DNA of 10,551 nt from DASTYK01 sp964430275 (GTDB lineage: Bacteria > Gemmatimonadota > Gemmatimonadetes > Longimicrobiales > RSA9). Position 1 is the first letter of the stretch, and every line of letters starts with the position of its first letter. This document shows positions 1-6,772 of the stretch, piece after piece. Position numbers and translations under genes: made by a program. Below the pieces are notes generated by a model. That model did not search any database and was not told the DNA's origin. It worked only from the letters and a program-made list of their open reading frames with translations. The stretch spans positions 1-10,551 of the forward strand of contig CAYSGF010000023.1 in assembly GCA_964430275.1 (NCBI GenBank). Reading direction: 5' to 3'.

Positions 1-231
1 GATGCCTTCCATGTTGCGCCGCAGGCTGCCCGCATCGCGCACGTCGCCGAGGTACAGGCGGACGCCGGGATACGCGGCGTACTGCTCGGACAGGAAGAAC
101 AGCTCGCTCTCGTTGTTGTCGAGCCCGATGACTTCGGCAGGCTGCCGCTCGATGACCTGGCGCAGCAGCTCCTTGCCTACGGTGCCGCAGACGCCCGTGA
201 TGAGGACGCGCTTGTCGTTCCAGAGACTCAT
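1..231 (-). CDS. CapD-like nucleotide-sugar dehydratase/epimerase (SDR family), N-terminal fragment
   Basis: Only the first 77 codons lie in the window; the gene continues past base 1. The ATG at 231-229 overlaps the stop of the WecA-like gene in an ATGA 4-bp junction, which supports both the start and translational coupling. The visible part is the start of a Rossmann fold: after about seven residues comes the strand and glycine-rich loop VLITGVCGTVGKE (GxxGxxG pattern), then an acidic strand end LDNNESELFFL, then LGDVRD, where the adenine ring is normally held. The DNNESELFFL segment is typical of the polysaccharide-biosynthesis CapD/FlaA1 branch of extended SDRs, many of which are UDP-GlcNAc 4,6-dehydratases. 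No membrane segments precede the Rossmann fold, so this is the short cytosolic form rather than the PglF/WbpM type. The catalytic YxxxK lies outside the window, so the exact reaction cannot be fixed. Confidence 0.85.
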   Translation of the reverse strand, partial: MSLWNDKRVLITGVCGTVGKELLRQVIERQPAEVIGLDNNESELFFLSEQYAAYPGVRLYLGDVRDAGSLRRNMEGI

Positions 232-1823
232 TGACTCGCAGATCTCGTGAGTGCGGAGGCGGCCATGTCGATGGTGACGGCGGGCGGCGCGACGTGCTCG
301 ACGGTGAGCGTCGCGACCGCCCTTTCGGGCAGCCGGCGCAGTGCCGCGATGAGTGCCGGCTTCAGTGTGAGTGCGACGAGGCGCAGGTCGGTCAGCACGT
401 GCTCGGAGGCGGCCGCGCGCCACAGATGCAGGGTCCCGATCCGCGCGCCGTTGTCGTCACCGAGCGGCAGCTCGAGCGACCAGTGGCCTTCGGGATCGGC
501 GGCCGTGCTGTTGAAGCGCTCCCACACGAGCTGCTCGCCGATGTACGCGCCGGGCGGTGTGCCGTCGAGGCGCCGTGCGGCCGGCACGGCGAGGCGGAGC
601 TGCGCGTGGTCGAACTCGCCGAGCTCGAAGGCCCAGTCGAGGGCGGCCAGCACGTGGGCGGGCGATTCCGCGCGGGCGAGGTGGACGGCGGCTTCGCGGA
701 TGCGGACGTTGTGCGCGATCGCCGAGCGCTGGCGCAGGCTGCGGTACAGGATGCGCCGCAGTTCGAGCACCTCGGGGATGTCGAGGCGCTGCACGACGAA
801 CAGCACGACCACGCCGATGACCAGGAACACGCCGCCGGCAGTCTGCTCCTGGATCAGCAGCAGCGAGAGCAGCGCGAACAGGCCGGCGGCGCCGTACAGC
901 GTCACCGCGATGCGGCGCGGCGACAGGCCGAGGTGGCGCAGCCGGTGGTGGATGTGGCCGTCGTCGGCGGCAAAGATCGGCTGGGCCCGGAGCAGCCGCC
1001 GGAAGACGGCCAGTGCGGTGTCCAGGATCGGCAGCCCGAAGGCGACGATCGGGATCGCGATCGCCACCGTCGTGGGCGCCTTCTGCGCGCTCACTACCGC
1101 GAGCGAGGCGAGCGTGAAGCCGAGGTACAGGCTGCCCGAATCGCCCAGGAAGATCGAGGCGGGCGGGAAGTTGAAGAACAGGAACCCCAGTGTTGCGCCC
1201 GCCAGCACGATCGTGATCATGGCAGCCGGCATGTTGCCCGCCGACAGCGAGACCAGGAACATCGAGCCGAGCGCGAACACGGCCGCACCCGCCGCGACGC
1301 CGTCGCTGCCGTCGATCAGGTTGAACGCGTTCGTGACGAGCAGCAGCCAGAAGGCGGTGATCGGCAGGCTCGCCCAGAGCGGGAACGTGAGGTAGTCGTT
1401 GCCGGGCAGGCCGACGCCGGCGATGCGCACGCCCGCGGCGAAGACGGCGACCGCGATGACGGTCTGGAGCGCGAACTTGTGGGCCGGACGCAGATCGTGG
1501 ATGTCGTCCCACAGACCGAGCAGGAACATGGCGCCGCCGCCGATGATGAGCGCCAGCAGCTGGAGCCCCTCGTCCTGCTCGGCCCGGCCGACCGCCAGGT
1601 CCGCGGGAACGCCCGACAGCAGCAGCCAGAAGCCCAGCACGATCGCCGCGGCTGCGAAGATCGCCACGCCGCCGCCCAGCGGCACCGGGTGCTCGTGCCG
1701 ACGACGGATCCCGTCCGGCGTGTCCACGAGGCCGAGCCGCGTGGCCCAGCCGCGGACGAAATACGTCAGCAGGAGCGCGGTGAGCAGCCCTGCACAGAAA
1801 CCGAGGCTGAGTTGCGCGATCAC
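228..1823 (-). CDS. WecA/MraY-family polyprenyl-phosphate sugar-1-phosphate transferase with C-terminal soluble extension
   Basis: A 531-residue integral membrane enzyme of glycosyltransferase family 4 in the MraY/WecA sense. It would move a sugar-1-phosphate, probably GlcNAc-1-P, from a UDP-sugar onto undecaprenyl phosphate and so start repeat-unit synthesis at the inner membrane. Family motifs appear in order: DTPDGIRRRHEHPVPLGGG near residues 34-52, the Asp pair in LGLWDD (102-107), NLIDGSDG (168-175), FLGDSGS (225-231) and the cytoplasmic His motif HIHHRL (290-295). About ten hydrophobic segments lie between residues 4 and 345. WecA-type enzymes are usually about 350-380 residues; this one has some 180 more after the last membrane segment (see findings). 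The start is GTG at 1823-1821, preceded by a weak GGTGA. An 87-bp gap separates it from nadD, and its stop overlaps the next gene by 4 bp. The family is certain; the sugar is not. Confidence 0.93.
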   Translation of the reverse strand: MIAQLSLGFCAGLLTALLLTYFVRGWATRLGLVDTPDGIRRRHEHPVPLGGGVAIFAAAAIVLGFWLLLSGVPADLAVGRAEQDEGLQLLALIIGGGAMFLLGLWDDIHDLRPAHKFALQTVIAVAVFAAGVRIAGVGLPGNDYLTFPLWASLPITAFWLLLVTNAFNLIDGSDGVAAGAAVFALGSMFLVSLSAGNMPAAMITIVLAGATLGFLFFNFPPASIFLGDSGSLYLGFTLASLAVVSAQKAPTTVAIAIPIVAFGLPILDTALAVFRRLLRAQPIFAADDGHIHHRLRHLGLSPRRIAVTLYGAAGLFALLSLLLIQEQTAGGVFLVIGVVVLFVVQRLDIPEVLELRRILYRSLRQRSAIAHNVRIREAAVHLARAESPAHVLAALDWAFELGEFDHAQLRLAVPAARRLDGTPPGAYIGEQLVWERFNSTAADPEGHWSLELPLGDDNGARIGTLHLWRAAASEHVLTDLRLVALTLKPALIAALRRLPERAVATLTVEHVAPPAVTIDMAASALTRSASQ

Positions 1824-1910
1824 TTCACCACGTGCGTCGGAAGGTGGATTCCACGAGACGGAAAGTAAGACAGTAGAGCACGCAACGGCAAGGCACAGCG
1901 ACGGATACGC
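1824..1910. other. 87-bp intergenic gap, the longest in the window
   Basis: This spacer between the nadD stop and the GTG of the WecA-like gene is visibly richer in A/T than its surroundings, notably around 1860-1880. It holds a short perfect inverted repeat, GTGGA-T-TCCAC, at 1844-1854. No convincing -10/-35 pair and no hairpin followed by a T-run were found, so it is neither a clear promoter nor a clear terminator. It is the most likely place in the window for an internal promoter driving the last two genes. Confidence 0.4.
1844..1854. repeat. Short inverted repeat GTGGA-T-TCCAC
   Basis: This is a perfect 5-bp inverted repeat around one base, inside the 87-bp gap, ending about 20 bp upstream of the GTG start of the WecA-like gene. 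The position would suit an operator or a small mRNA structure near the ribosome site. At this size it can easily arise by chance, and no second copy was noticed in the window. Confidence 0.25.
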
Positions 1911-2510
1911 TCATTCGCCCCCGCGCTCGTCGCGGTAGAGCTGCTCCCGGAAGATCGTCTCGACCACCGCATCCGGTACGAGATAGCGCACCGATTCGCC
2001 GACGCCGACGCGCCTGCGCACGGCACTGGAGGAGAGATCGATGCGGGTGGCCTCGATGAAGCGGACGCGCTCGGACAGGGCATGCTGCGTGCCTGCGGCG
2101 TCGAATTCCTCACTGGCGCGGCGGATCACGCCGACGTGGGCGAGCGCGAGGATCTCCTGTGGCTGGCGCCAGGTCGCGAACTCCCGCCACTGGTCCAGGC
2201 CCATGAGCAGCCACAGCTCGGCCTCCGGATACTTCGCGCGCAGCGCCCGCAGGGTATCCACGGTGTAGGACAGGCCGCTCTCCAGCTCGAGCGGCTCGAC
2301 GGCGAAGCGGGCATTGCCGGCGACGGCGGCGTCGATCATGGCCAGGCGCACGGCGCCCGCGGTGATCGCGCGATCCTGCTTGTGGGGAGGCGCCGCGGCC
2401 GGCACGAAGAGCACCCGGTCCAGGCCGAGTGCGAGGGCGGCGTCCTGCGCAACGATCAGGTGGCCGACGTGGGGCGGGTCGAAGGTGCCGCCGAAGACGC
2501 CGAGCCTCAT
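1911..2510 (-). CDS. nadD: Nicotinate-nucleotide adenylyltransferase NadD
   Basis: A 199-residue cytosolic enzyme of NAD synthesis that joins nicotinate mononucleotide and ATP to give deamido-NAD and pyrophosphate. The length is normal for bacterial NadD. The nucleotidyltransferase signature GGTFDPPHVGH is at residues 7-17 and includes the HxGH ATP-binding motif. It is followed by PAAAPPHK (37-44), SYTVDTLR (81-88), LLMGLDQW (101-108) and the C-terminal ATP-binding motif IDLSSSAVRRR (157-167), which corresponds to the usual ISSTxIR. The ATG at 2510-2508 has GAGG four bases upstream. It sits 13 bp after bamD in the same direction. The gene often seen after nadD, rsfS/ybeB, is absent; a polysaccharide-priming enzyme follows instead. 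Nothing suggests decay, so this is probably a working housekeeping enzyme, possibly the only copy in the genome. Confidence 0.96.
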   Translation of the reverse strand: MRLGVFGGTFDPPHVGHLIVAQDAALALGLDRVLFVPAAAPPHKQDRAITAGAVRLAMIDAAVAGNARFAVEPLELESGLSYTVDTLRALRAKYPEAELWLLMGLDQWREFATWRQPQEILALAHVGVIRRASEEFDAAGTQHALSERVRFIEATRIDLSSSAVRRRVGVGESVRYLVPDAVVETIFREQLYRDERGGE

Positions 2511-2523
2511 GCTGCCTCGCGGC

Positions 2524-3282
2524 TCACCCGCCCTCGACCGAGGGGGGTGCCGCGCTGATCTGCCGTGCTTCCGCGGTGTCGGGGAACTCGCTGAGCAGCC
2601 GCTCGCGGGCGGCGTCCGCCTCGGCGGTGTAGCCGATCTCCGTGTACGCCTCGACGAGTCGGAGCAGCGCGCGCGGCGCCGTCGGCGACGTCGGGTACAG
2701 CTCGATGGTCGATTCGTAGTAGATGATCGCGGAGTCGAGCGCGCCGCGCTTGCGGTAGAACTCGCCCGTCTCGTAGCGCTTCACGGCCAGCTTGTTCGTG
2801 AGGTCCTGGTACATCTCGCGCGCGCGCGGGACGTACTCGCTGTCCGGGTAGTAGGAGATCAGGGACTGGCAGTGGTCGAGCGCACCGATCGTGTACTCCT
2901 GGTCGAGCTGCGGGTGCGGCGACAGCTCGTAGTATGCCTCGCACACCTTGAAGCGGGCGTCGTCGGCCCAGGGACCCGCGGGGAAGTCGCTCGCCAGGCG
3001 CGAGAACTCGTTCGCCGCGGTGATGTACTCCTCCTCCTGCATGCGCGCCTCACCCAGCCGGTAGCGCGCCTCCTGCACGCGCGGGTGCGTCGGGAACTGG
3101 AACGTGAAACGCTCGAAGGCGACGATCGCGTCGTCCCAGTCCTCCGCCCGCATCGCCTCGTGGCCGACCTGGTAGAGCGCGTCGGCGTCCAGCCCCTCGA
3201 GCCGGCTCGTCCCCGAGGACGCGCAGGCCGCTGTCATGAAGAGGACCGCGGCACCCGCCGCGGTCCGATATCGTCGCATCAT
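2524..3282 (-). CDS. bamD: Outer-membrane assembly lipoprotein BamD (ComL/YfiO-like)
   Basis: About 252 residues, the usual BamD length. BamD is the essential lipoprotein of the BAM complex that inserts beta-barrel proteins into the outer membrane. The N-terminus has a short basic region (RRYR), a hydrophobic stretch and a candidate lipidated Cys at residue 20 (MTAAC). TPR-type helical repeats fill residues 35-235. They show the BamD pattern of helix pairs ended by P-rich turns (FQFPTHPRVQEARY near 62-74, SYYPDSEYVPRA near 143-154, IELYPTSPTAPRAL near 193-206) and the segment NKLAVKRYETGEFYRKRG (163-180), characteristic of BamD. The ATG at 3282-3280 is preferred because it gives a compact lipoprotein signal. 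ATG at 3300 would add six residues and ATG at 3279 would remove one; Shine-Dalgarno evidence is weak for all. It lies 29 bp after the TPR lipoprotein gene and 13 bp before nadD. A general TPR lipoprotein is the alternative. Confidence 0.87.
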   Translation of the reverse strand: MMRRYRTAAGAAVLFMTAACASSGTSRLEGLDADALYQVGHEAMRAEDWDDAIVAFERFTFQFPTHPRVQEARYRLGEARMQEEEYITAANEFSRLASDFPAGPWADDARFKVCEAYYELSPHPQLDQEYTIGALDHCQSLISYYPDSEYVPRAREMYQDLTNKLAVKRYETGEFYRKRGALDSAIIYYESTIELYPTSPTAPRALLRLVEAYTEIGYTAEADAARERLLSEFPDTAEARQISAAPPSVEGG

Positions 3283-3311
3283 TCCGTAGTTCCGCTCCAT
3301 TGGGCCGTGCT

Positions 3312-4250
3312 CTACACGCCCGGCGGGAAGGTCGTTCCGGTATTGCCGAATCGCAGCTCGTCGATGCGGCGCTGGGCGCGCTGCGTGAGCTGGTTGCTGC
3401 GTGCCGGATTGCGCTCGAGCACGCGGTAGTACGCCTCGAGCGCCTCGTCGCGACGCCCCTGCGCGAGCAGGATCTCGCCCCGCTCGTACCACGCCTGGTC
3501 CACCAGGTTCTGCGGCACGCCCAGCCGGATCACCGTGTCGAAGGCCCGCAGCGCGTCTGCCGGCCGGTCGTCCTGCTGGGCCGCACGCCCGATCGCGTAG
3601 CTGCAGTTGCCGACGTGCCAGCGCGCCTCGTCCGCCTGCGCACCGCGCGGTGCCCGCGTCCGGTACGCATTGAACACGGCGATCGCTTCGGGGCAGTTCC
3701 CGCGCGCCTCCTGCACCGTGCCCAGTTCGAACAGCAGGCCGGCCACGGAGTCGGGCGCCGCCTCGGCGAGCGCGCGCTCGAAGAAGTCCACGGCCCGCTC
3801 CGCGTCGCCCGTCTGCGCGTAGTAGCGCGCCAGTGCCGAGGACGCCTCGCCCAGCGGCAGTCCCGGGCGCAGCGCGGTCGCTGCATCGACGGCGTTCGCC
3901 ATGCCGAACCGGTCGTTGCGGGCGCGCGCGCGCCGCGCGAGCAGCATGTAGTCGTAGACCGCCTGGTCCGTGTACTCGGGTGCGTCGTCGAGAAGCTGCT
4001 CGTAGTACATGCGCGCGTGATCGAACTCGCCCGTGACGGCGTACGCGTGGGCGAGCCGTGCGACCGCCTGCTCGCCGTTGTTCGTCTCGCGCAGGGCGAG
4101 GCGGTACTCGGCGATGGCGCGGGCGTAGGAGGAGTCCGCCCAGAGCGCATCGCCGCGCGCGATCGACGTGGAGTCCGGGCCGCACGCGGCGCCGGCGAGC
4201 GCGAGCAGGATCGCGAGGCACGCGCGCGCACAGCGTCGCACGCGGATCAC
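3312..4250 (-). CDS. Tetratricopeptide-repeat lipoprotein, function unknown
   Basis: About 312 residues with a lipoprotein-type signal: basic N-terminus, hydrophobic run CLAILLALAG and a candidate lipidated Cys near residue 23 (AAC, then GPDS). The rest is TPR-like helix pairs: ALWADSSYARAIAEYRLAL (35-53), ARLAHAYAVTGEFDHARMYYEQLL (64-87), ALARYYAQTGDAERAVDFFERAL (139-161), LFELGTVQEARGNCPEAIAVFNAY (173-196), a degenerate unit (210-240), and YERGEILLAQGRRDEALEAYYRVL (255-278). The TPR motif positions (small residue at 8, A at 20, P at the end) are clear. It is predicted to be membrane-anchored and periplasmic, acting as a scaffold. It stands between the OPX exporter and bamD, so it may serve the polysaccharide exporter or the BAM complex. 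The start is uncertain: GTG codons at 4277, 4250 and 4241 are all in frame, none with a good ribosome site. No family-level function is recognised. Confidence 0.8.
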   Translation of the reverse strand: MIRVRRCARACLAILLALAGAACGPDSTSIARGDALWADSSYARAIAEYRLALRETNNGEQAVARLAHAYAVTGEFDHARMYYEQLLDDAPEYTDQAVYDYMLLARRARARNDRFGMANAVDAATALRPGLPLGEASSALARYYAQTGDAERAVDFFERALAEAAPDSVAGLLFELGTVQEARGNCPEAIAVFNAYRTRAPRGAQADEARWHVGNCSYAIGRAAQQDDRPADALRAFDTVIRLGVPQNLVDQAWYERGEILLAQGRRDEALEAYYRVLERNPARSNQLTQRAQRRIDELRFGNTGTTFPPGV

Positions 4251-4279
4251 GGTGGTCGCCGGAAGCAGGTTCGCCACCG

Positions 4280-6772
4280 CTACAGCCGCTGCAACGCCAG
4301 CAGGAGCGTGGCGAGCGTCGTGCCGATGGACAGGAACGTACCCAGGGTCTGGGTGAAGCCGCTGCCGGTCTCGGGCGGCTCTTCCGGCACGAAGATCGTC
4401 GCGCCCGGCTGCACGTCCGGCGTGGAGCGGATGAGCACGTAGTTGCGCGAGGTCGCGCGCTGTCCGTTCAGGTACGTGACCGTGGTGCGGCTCGCGTCCG
4501 CGTTCGCGGCGAAGCCGCCCGCCTGGTCGATGTAGTAGCGCAGGTCGGCGCCCTCGCGGTACAGCAGCCGGGACTCGAACATGACCGCGCCGTGCACATG
4601 CACCATCGGGTCGTAGGCCGGCACGTGGATGCTGTCGCCCGCCTCGAGACTGATGTTGCTGCTGCTGTTCACGTTCTCGAGCGCTTCCTCCAGCTCGGCA
4701 CCGACCACGGTCTCGCGCCGGATCACGTGCATGCCCGCCGGATACGCTTCCGAGGTGAGGCCACCGGCGCGCGCGAGCAGGTCGGTCAGCCGCTCGTCGC
4801 GCCGCTCGAGCGCATACCGACCCGGCAGCTGGACCTCGCCGCTGATGACGACCTGGCGCGACGACTCGTAGCCCGGCGCCTTGCGGATGAACACCTGGTC
4901 GCCGTGCATGAGCTCGAACTCGTCGGCGGTCGGCTCCCAGTCGGGCGGCCGCGCGCCGTACGACGACGCCGCGGCCGGTGCATCGAGCGAGACGCTGAAG
5001 ACGTGCGCGACCGTGTCCGTGCGCACGAGCGAGTTCGCCATGCGCGAGATCTCCGCCTGGAGCGTGTACGCGCCATGGGTGAAGCCGCCGGCAGCCAGGA
5101 CGAGGTCGCGCAGGGTCATGCCATCCGCCATCGGGTAGACGCCCGGTTCCTTCACGAAGCCGTCGATGGCGACCGTCCGCTCGTTGGCCAGCTCGGAGCG
5201 GTCGAAGATCACGACGGAGTCGCCGTCCGCGAGCCGGACCTGGTGCGGCCCGGTCGCGGAGTCGCCGTCGAGCGCGACGCGCAGCAGGCGGCGCGTCGCA
5301 TCGCGCTCGTCCAGGCGGTAGACGTGCGCGCGCTGGAGGTACGCGCGCTCGGTGACGCCGTCCGCGCGCTCGAGGAGCCGGCCGAGCGTCATGCCCGGCT
5401 GCCATTCGTACATGCCCGGATTGCGCACCGCGCCCGTCAGCCACAGCCGGTTGCGCAGCTCGTCGTCCACCGTGAACACGGTGACGCGGTCACCGTCGTA
5501 GAGCGCGACGTTGCCGCCCGCCTCCAGCTCCGCGATGTCCACGTCCACGAGCACGCGCGTGCGGCCGGGGATGCGCTGCGCCGGCGGCAGGATGCGGTCG
5601 ATCTGGATCCGGCGCAGCACTGCATCCGCCGTGGGGCCGCCCGTGAAGATCAGCAGGTCACGCAGCCCCTCGCCCGGCCGCAGCTCGAAGCGCGCCGGCC
5701 GGCGGACCTCGCCTTCCACGTCCACCTGGATGAGGGCGGGCGGCACGAACAGCCGGTCGCCGCTCTCGAGCCGGACGTCCGCGCTCGCATCGCCGTACAC
5801 GAGGTAGTCGTACAGGTCGAGCGTGCCGACGCGATCGCCGCCACGCAGGATCTCGATGTGGCGGAAGCTGCCGGTCTCCTCCGGGCCACCGGCCAGGAAC
5901 AGCGCATTGAAGGCGGTCGCGACGCTGGACACCTCGTAGGAACCGGGCCGGCGCACGTCACCCGTCACGAAGACCTGGTTCGCGCGCAGCCGGCCGAGCG
6001 AGACGGAGAAGCGCGTGGACGCTTCCGGCCCGCGCGAGATACCGGAATACACGGCGCCGAGGCGCTGAAAGAGAACGTCCTCGAGCTGCGCGAGCGTGAG
6101 GCCGTTCACCGAGATCTGGCCGGCGTCGGGAATGAAGATGCTGCCTTCGCGCGTCACGGTGAGGTTGTAGGCCTGCTCGACGTCGCCGGTGAGCACGAGC
6201 TGGAGCTGGTCGCCGGGGCCGACCCGGTAGTTCGCGCCGACCGGGCCGAACTGCATGGGCTGCAGGTCCGTGCGCCGGCGGCGGAAGAGCTGCATGCCGA
6301 AGACGTTCGACGCCGCGATCGCGCTGTCCTCGCGCCACTCCCAGACGGCCAGCGAATCCAGCTGGGCGAGGGAGTCGCGCAACGCGGGTGACAGGATGAC
6401 GGGCGGCAGCCCCTGCGTCGACACGCCGATCGAGGAGAGTGCCTGGACGAACCCCTGGTCCGGTTCCCCTGCCGGTACCTGCCCGGACTCCAGTGCATTG
6501 AAGTACGTGTCCGCGAGCGCCGGATCGTACCCGGCGGCCTGGAGCCGTGAGCGCGCCTGCTCGCGCGTTATGCCGGACTGCCGGAGCCGCTCCAGCACTT
6601 CCGCCTGTGAGATGCTCCGGCCGAGCTGCTGCTCCGCCATGCGGCGAGCAGCGGCCGTGTCGGGCTGCTGTGCACGCGCGGGCGCCACGCCGAGCGCGAG
6701 CAGGAGCAGGGGCAGCATCGCACGTTTCAACATTCCTGCAGGAGCCATGGGTCCGGGTGCCGTCCGCTTCAC
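4280..6772 (-). CDS. Outer-membrane polysaccharide export (OPX) protein with multiple SLBB-type repeats
   Basis: An 830-residue secreted protein that should form the periplasmic/outer-membrane conduit for polysaccharide. A signal peptide core (MLPLLLLALGVAPARAQQ) lies at about 19-36. A helical segment follows (50-95), then the polysaccharide export domain with YRVGPGDQLQLVLTGDVEQ (182-200) and GSIFIPDAGQISVNGLTL (210-227). About six SLBB-type units begin near residues 265, 349, 444, 534, 640 and 724, each with a strand such as VFVTGDVRRPGSY or LWLTGAVRNPGMY and a helix ending in AGG/TGG. A hydrophobic C-terminal helix lies at 806-828. It is much longer than E. coli Wza (about 380 residues), which has two SLBB units. 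The GTG start at 6772 overlaps the preceding stop as GTGA and has GGAG eight bases upstream, so it was chosen. ATG at 6748 or 6733 would give a shorter, more usual signal peptide. Confidence 0.92.
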   Translation of the reverse strand: MKRTAPGPMAPAGMLKRAMLPLLLLALGVAPARAQQPDTAAARRMAEQQLGRSISQAEVLERLRQSGITREQARSRLQAAGYDPALADTYFNALESGQVPAGEPDQGFVQALSSIGVSTQGLPPVILSPALRDSLAQLDSLAVWEWREDSAIAASNVFGMQLFRRRRTDLQPMQFGPVGANYRVGPGDQLQLVLTGDVEQAYNLTVTREGSIFIPDAGQISVNGLTLAQLEDVLFQRLGAVYSGISRGPEASTRFSVSLGRLRANQVFVTGDVRRPGSYEVSSVATAFNALFLAGGPEETGSFRHIEILRGGDRVGTLDLYDYLVYGDASADVRLESGDRLFVPPALIQVDVEGEVRRPARFELRPGEGLRDLLIFTGGPTADAVLRRIQIDRILPPAQRIPGRTRVLVDVDIAELEAGGNVALYDGDRVTVFTVDDELRNRLWLTGAVRNPGMYEWQPGMTLGRLLERADGVTERAYLQRAHVYRLDERDATRRLLRVALDGDSATGPHQVRLADGDSVVIFDRSELANERTVAIDGFVKEPGVYPMADGMTLRDLVLAAGGFTHGAYTLQAEISRMANSLVRTDTVAHVFSVSLDAPAAASSYGARPPDWEPTADEFELMHGDQVFIRKAPGYESSRQVVISGEVQLPGRYALERRDERLTDLLARAGGLTSEAYPAGMHVIRRETVVGAELEEALENVNSSSNISLEAGDSIHVPAYDPMVHVHGAVMFESRLLYREGADLRYYIDQAGGFAANADASRTTVTYLNGQRATSRNYVLIRSTPDVQPGATIFVPEEPPETGSGFTQTLGTFLSIGTTLATLLLALQRL

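Noticed and set aside
231..1868. A 545-codon open frame on the plus strand opposite the WecA-like gene
   Set aside because: Its translation is mostly charged Arg/Glu/Gln/His residues with no recognisable domain, while the minus strand has all WecA/MraY motifs. Long antisense frames are expected when third codon positions are nearly all G or C.
2524..4221. A single 565-codon minus-strand frame that would fuse BamD to an upstream domain
   Set aside because: Upstream of about 3300 this frame is Arg-rich and runs through the TPR lipoprotein gene in the wrong phase. The TPR protein has its own frame with a TAG stop at 3314-3312, so there is no fusion.
3312..5444. A 710-codon minus-strand frame extending the TPR lipoprotein upstream
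   Set aside because: The part above about 4280 is a shadow of the OPX gene. The TPR protein is better started at a GTG just before its lipoprotein signal.
4058..6391. A 777-codon open frame on the plus strand opposite the OPX gene
   Set aside because: It has the same low-complexity Arg/Val/Ala/His composition without any family motif, and it crosses the boundary between two well-supported minus-strand genes. It is a GC-driven shadow.
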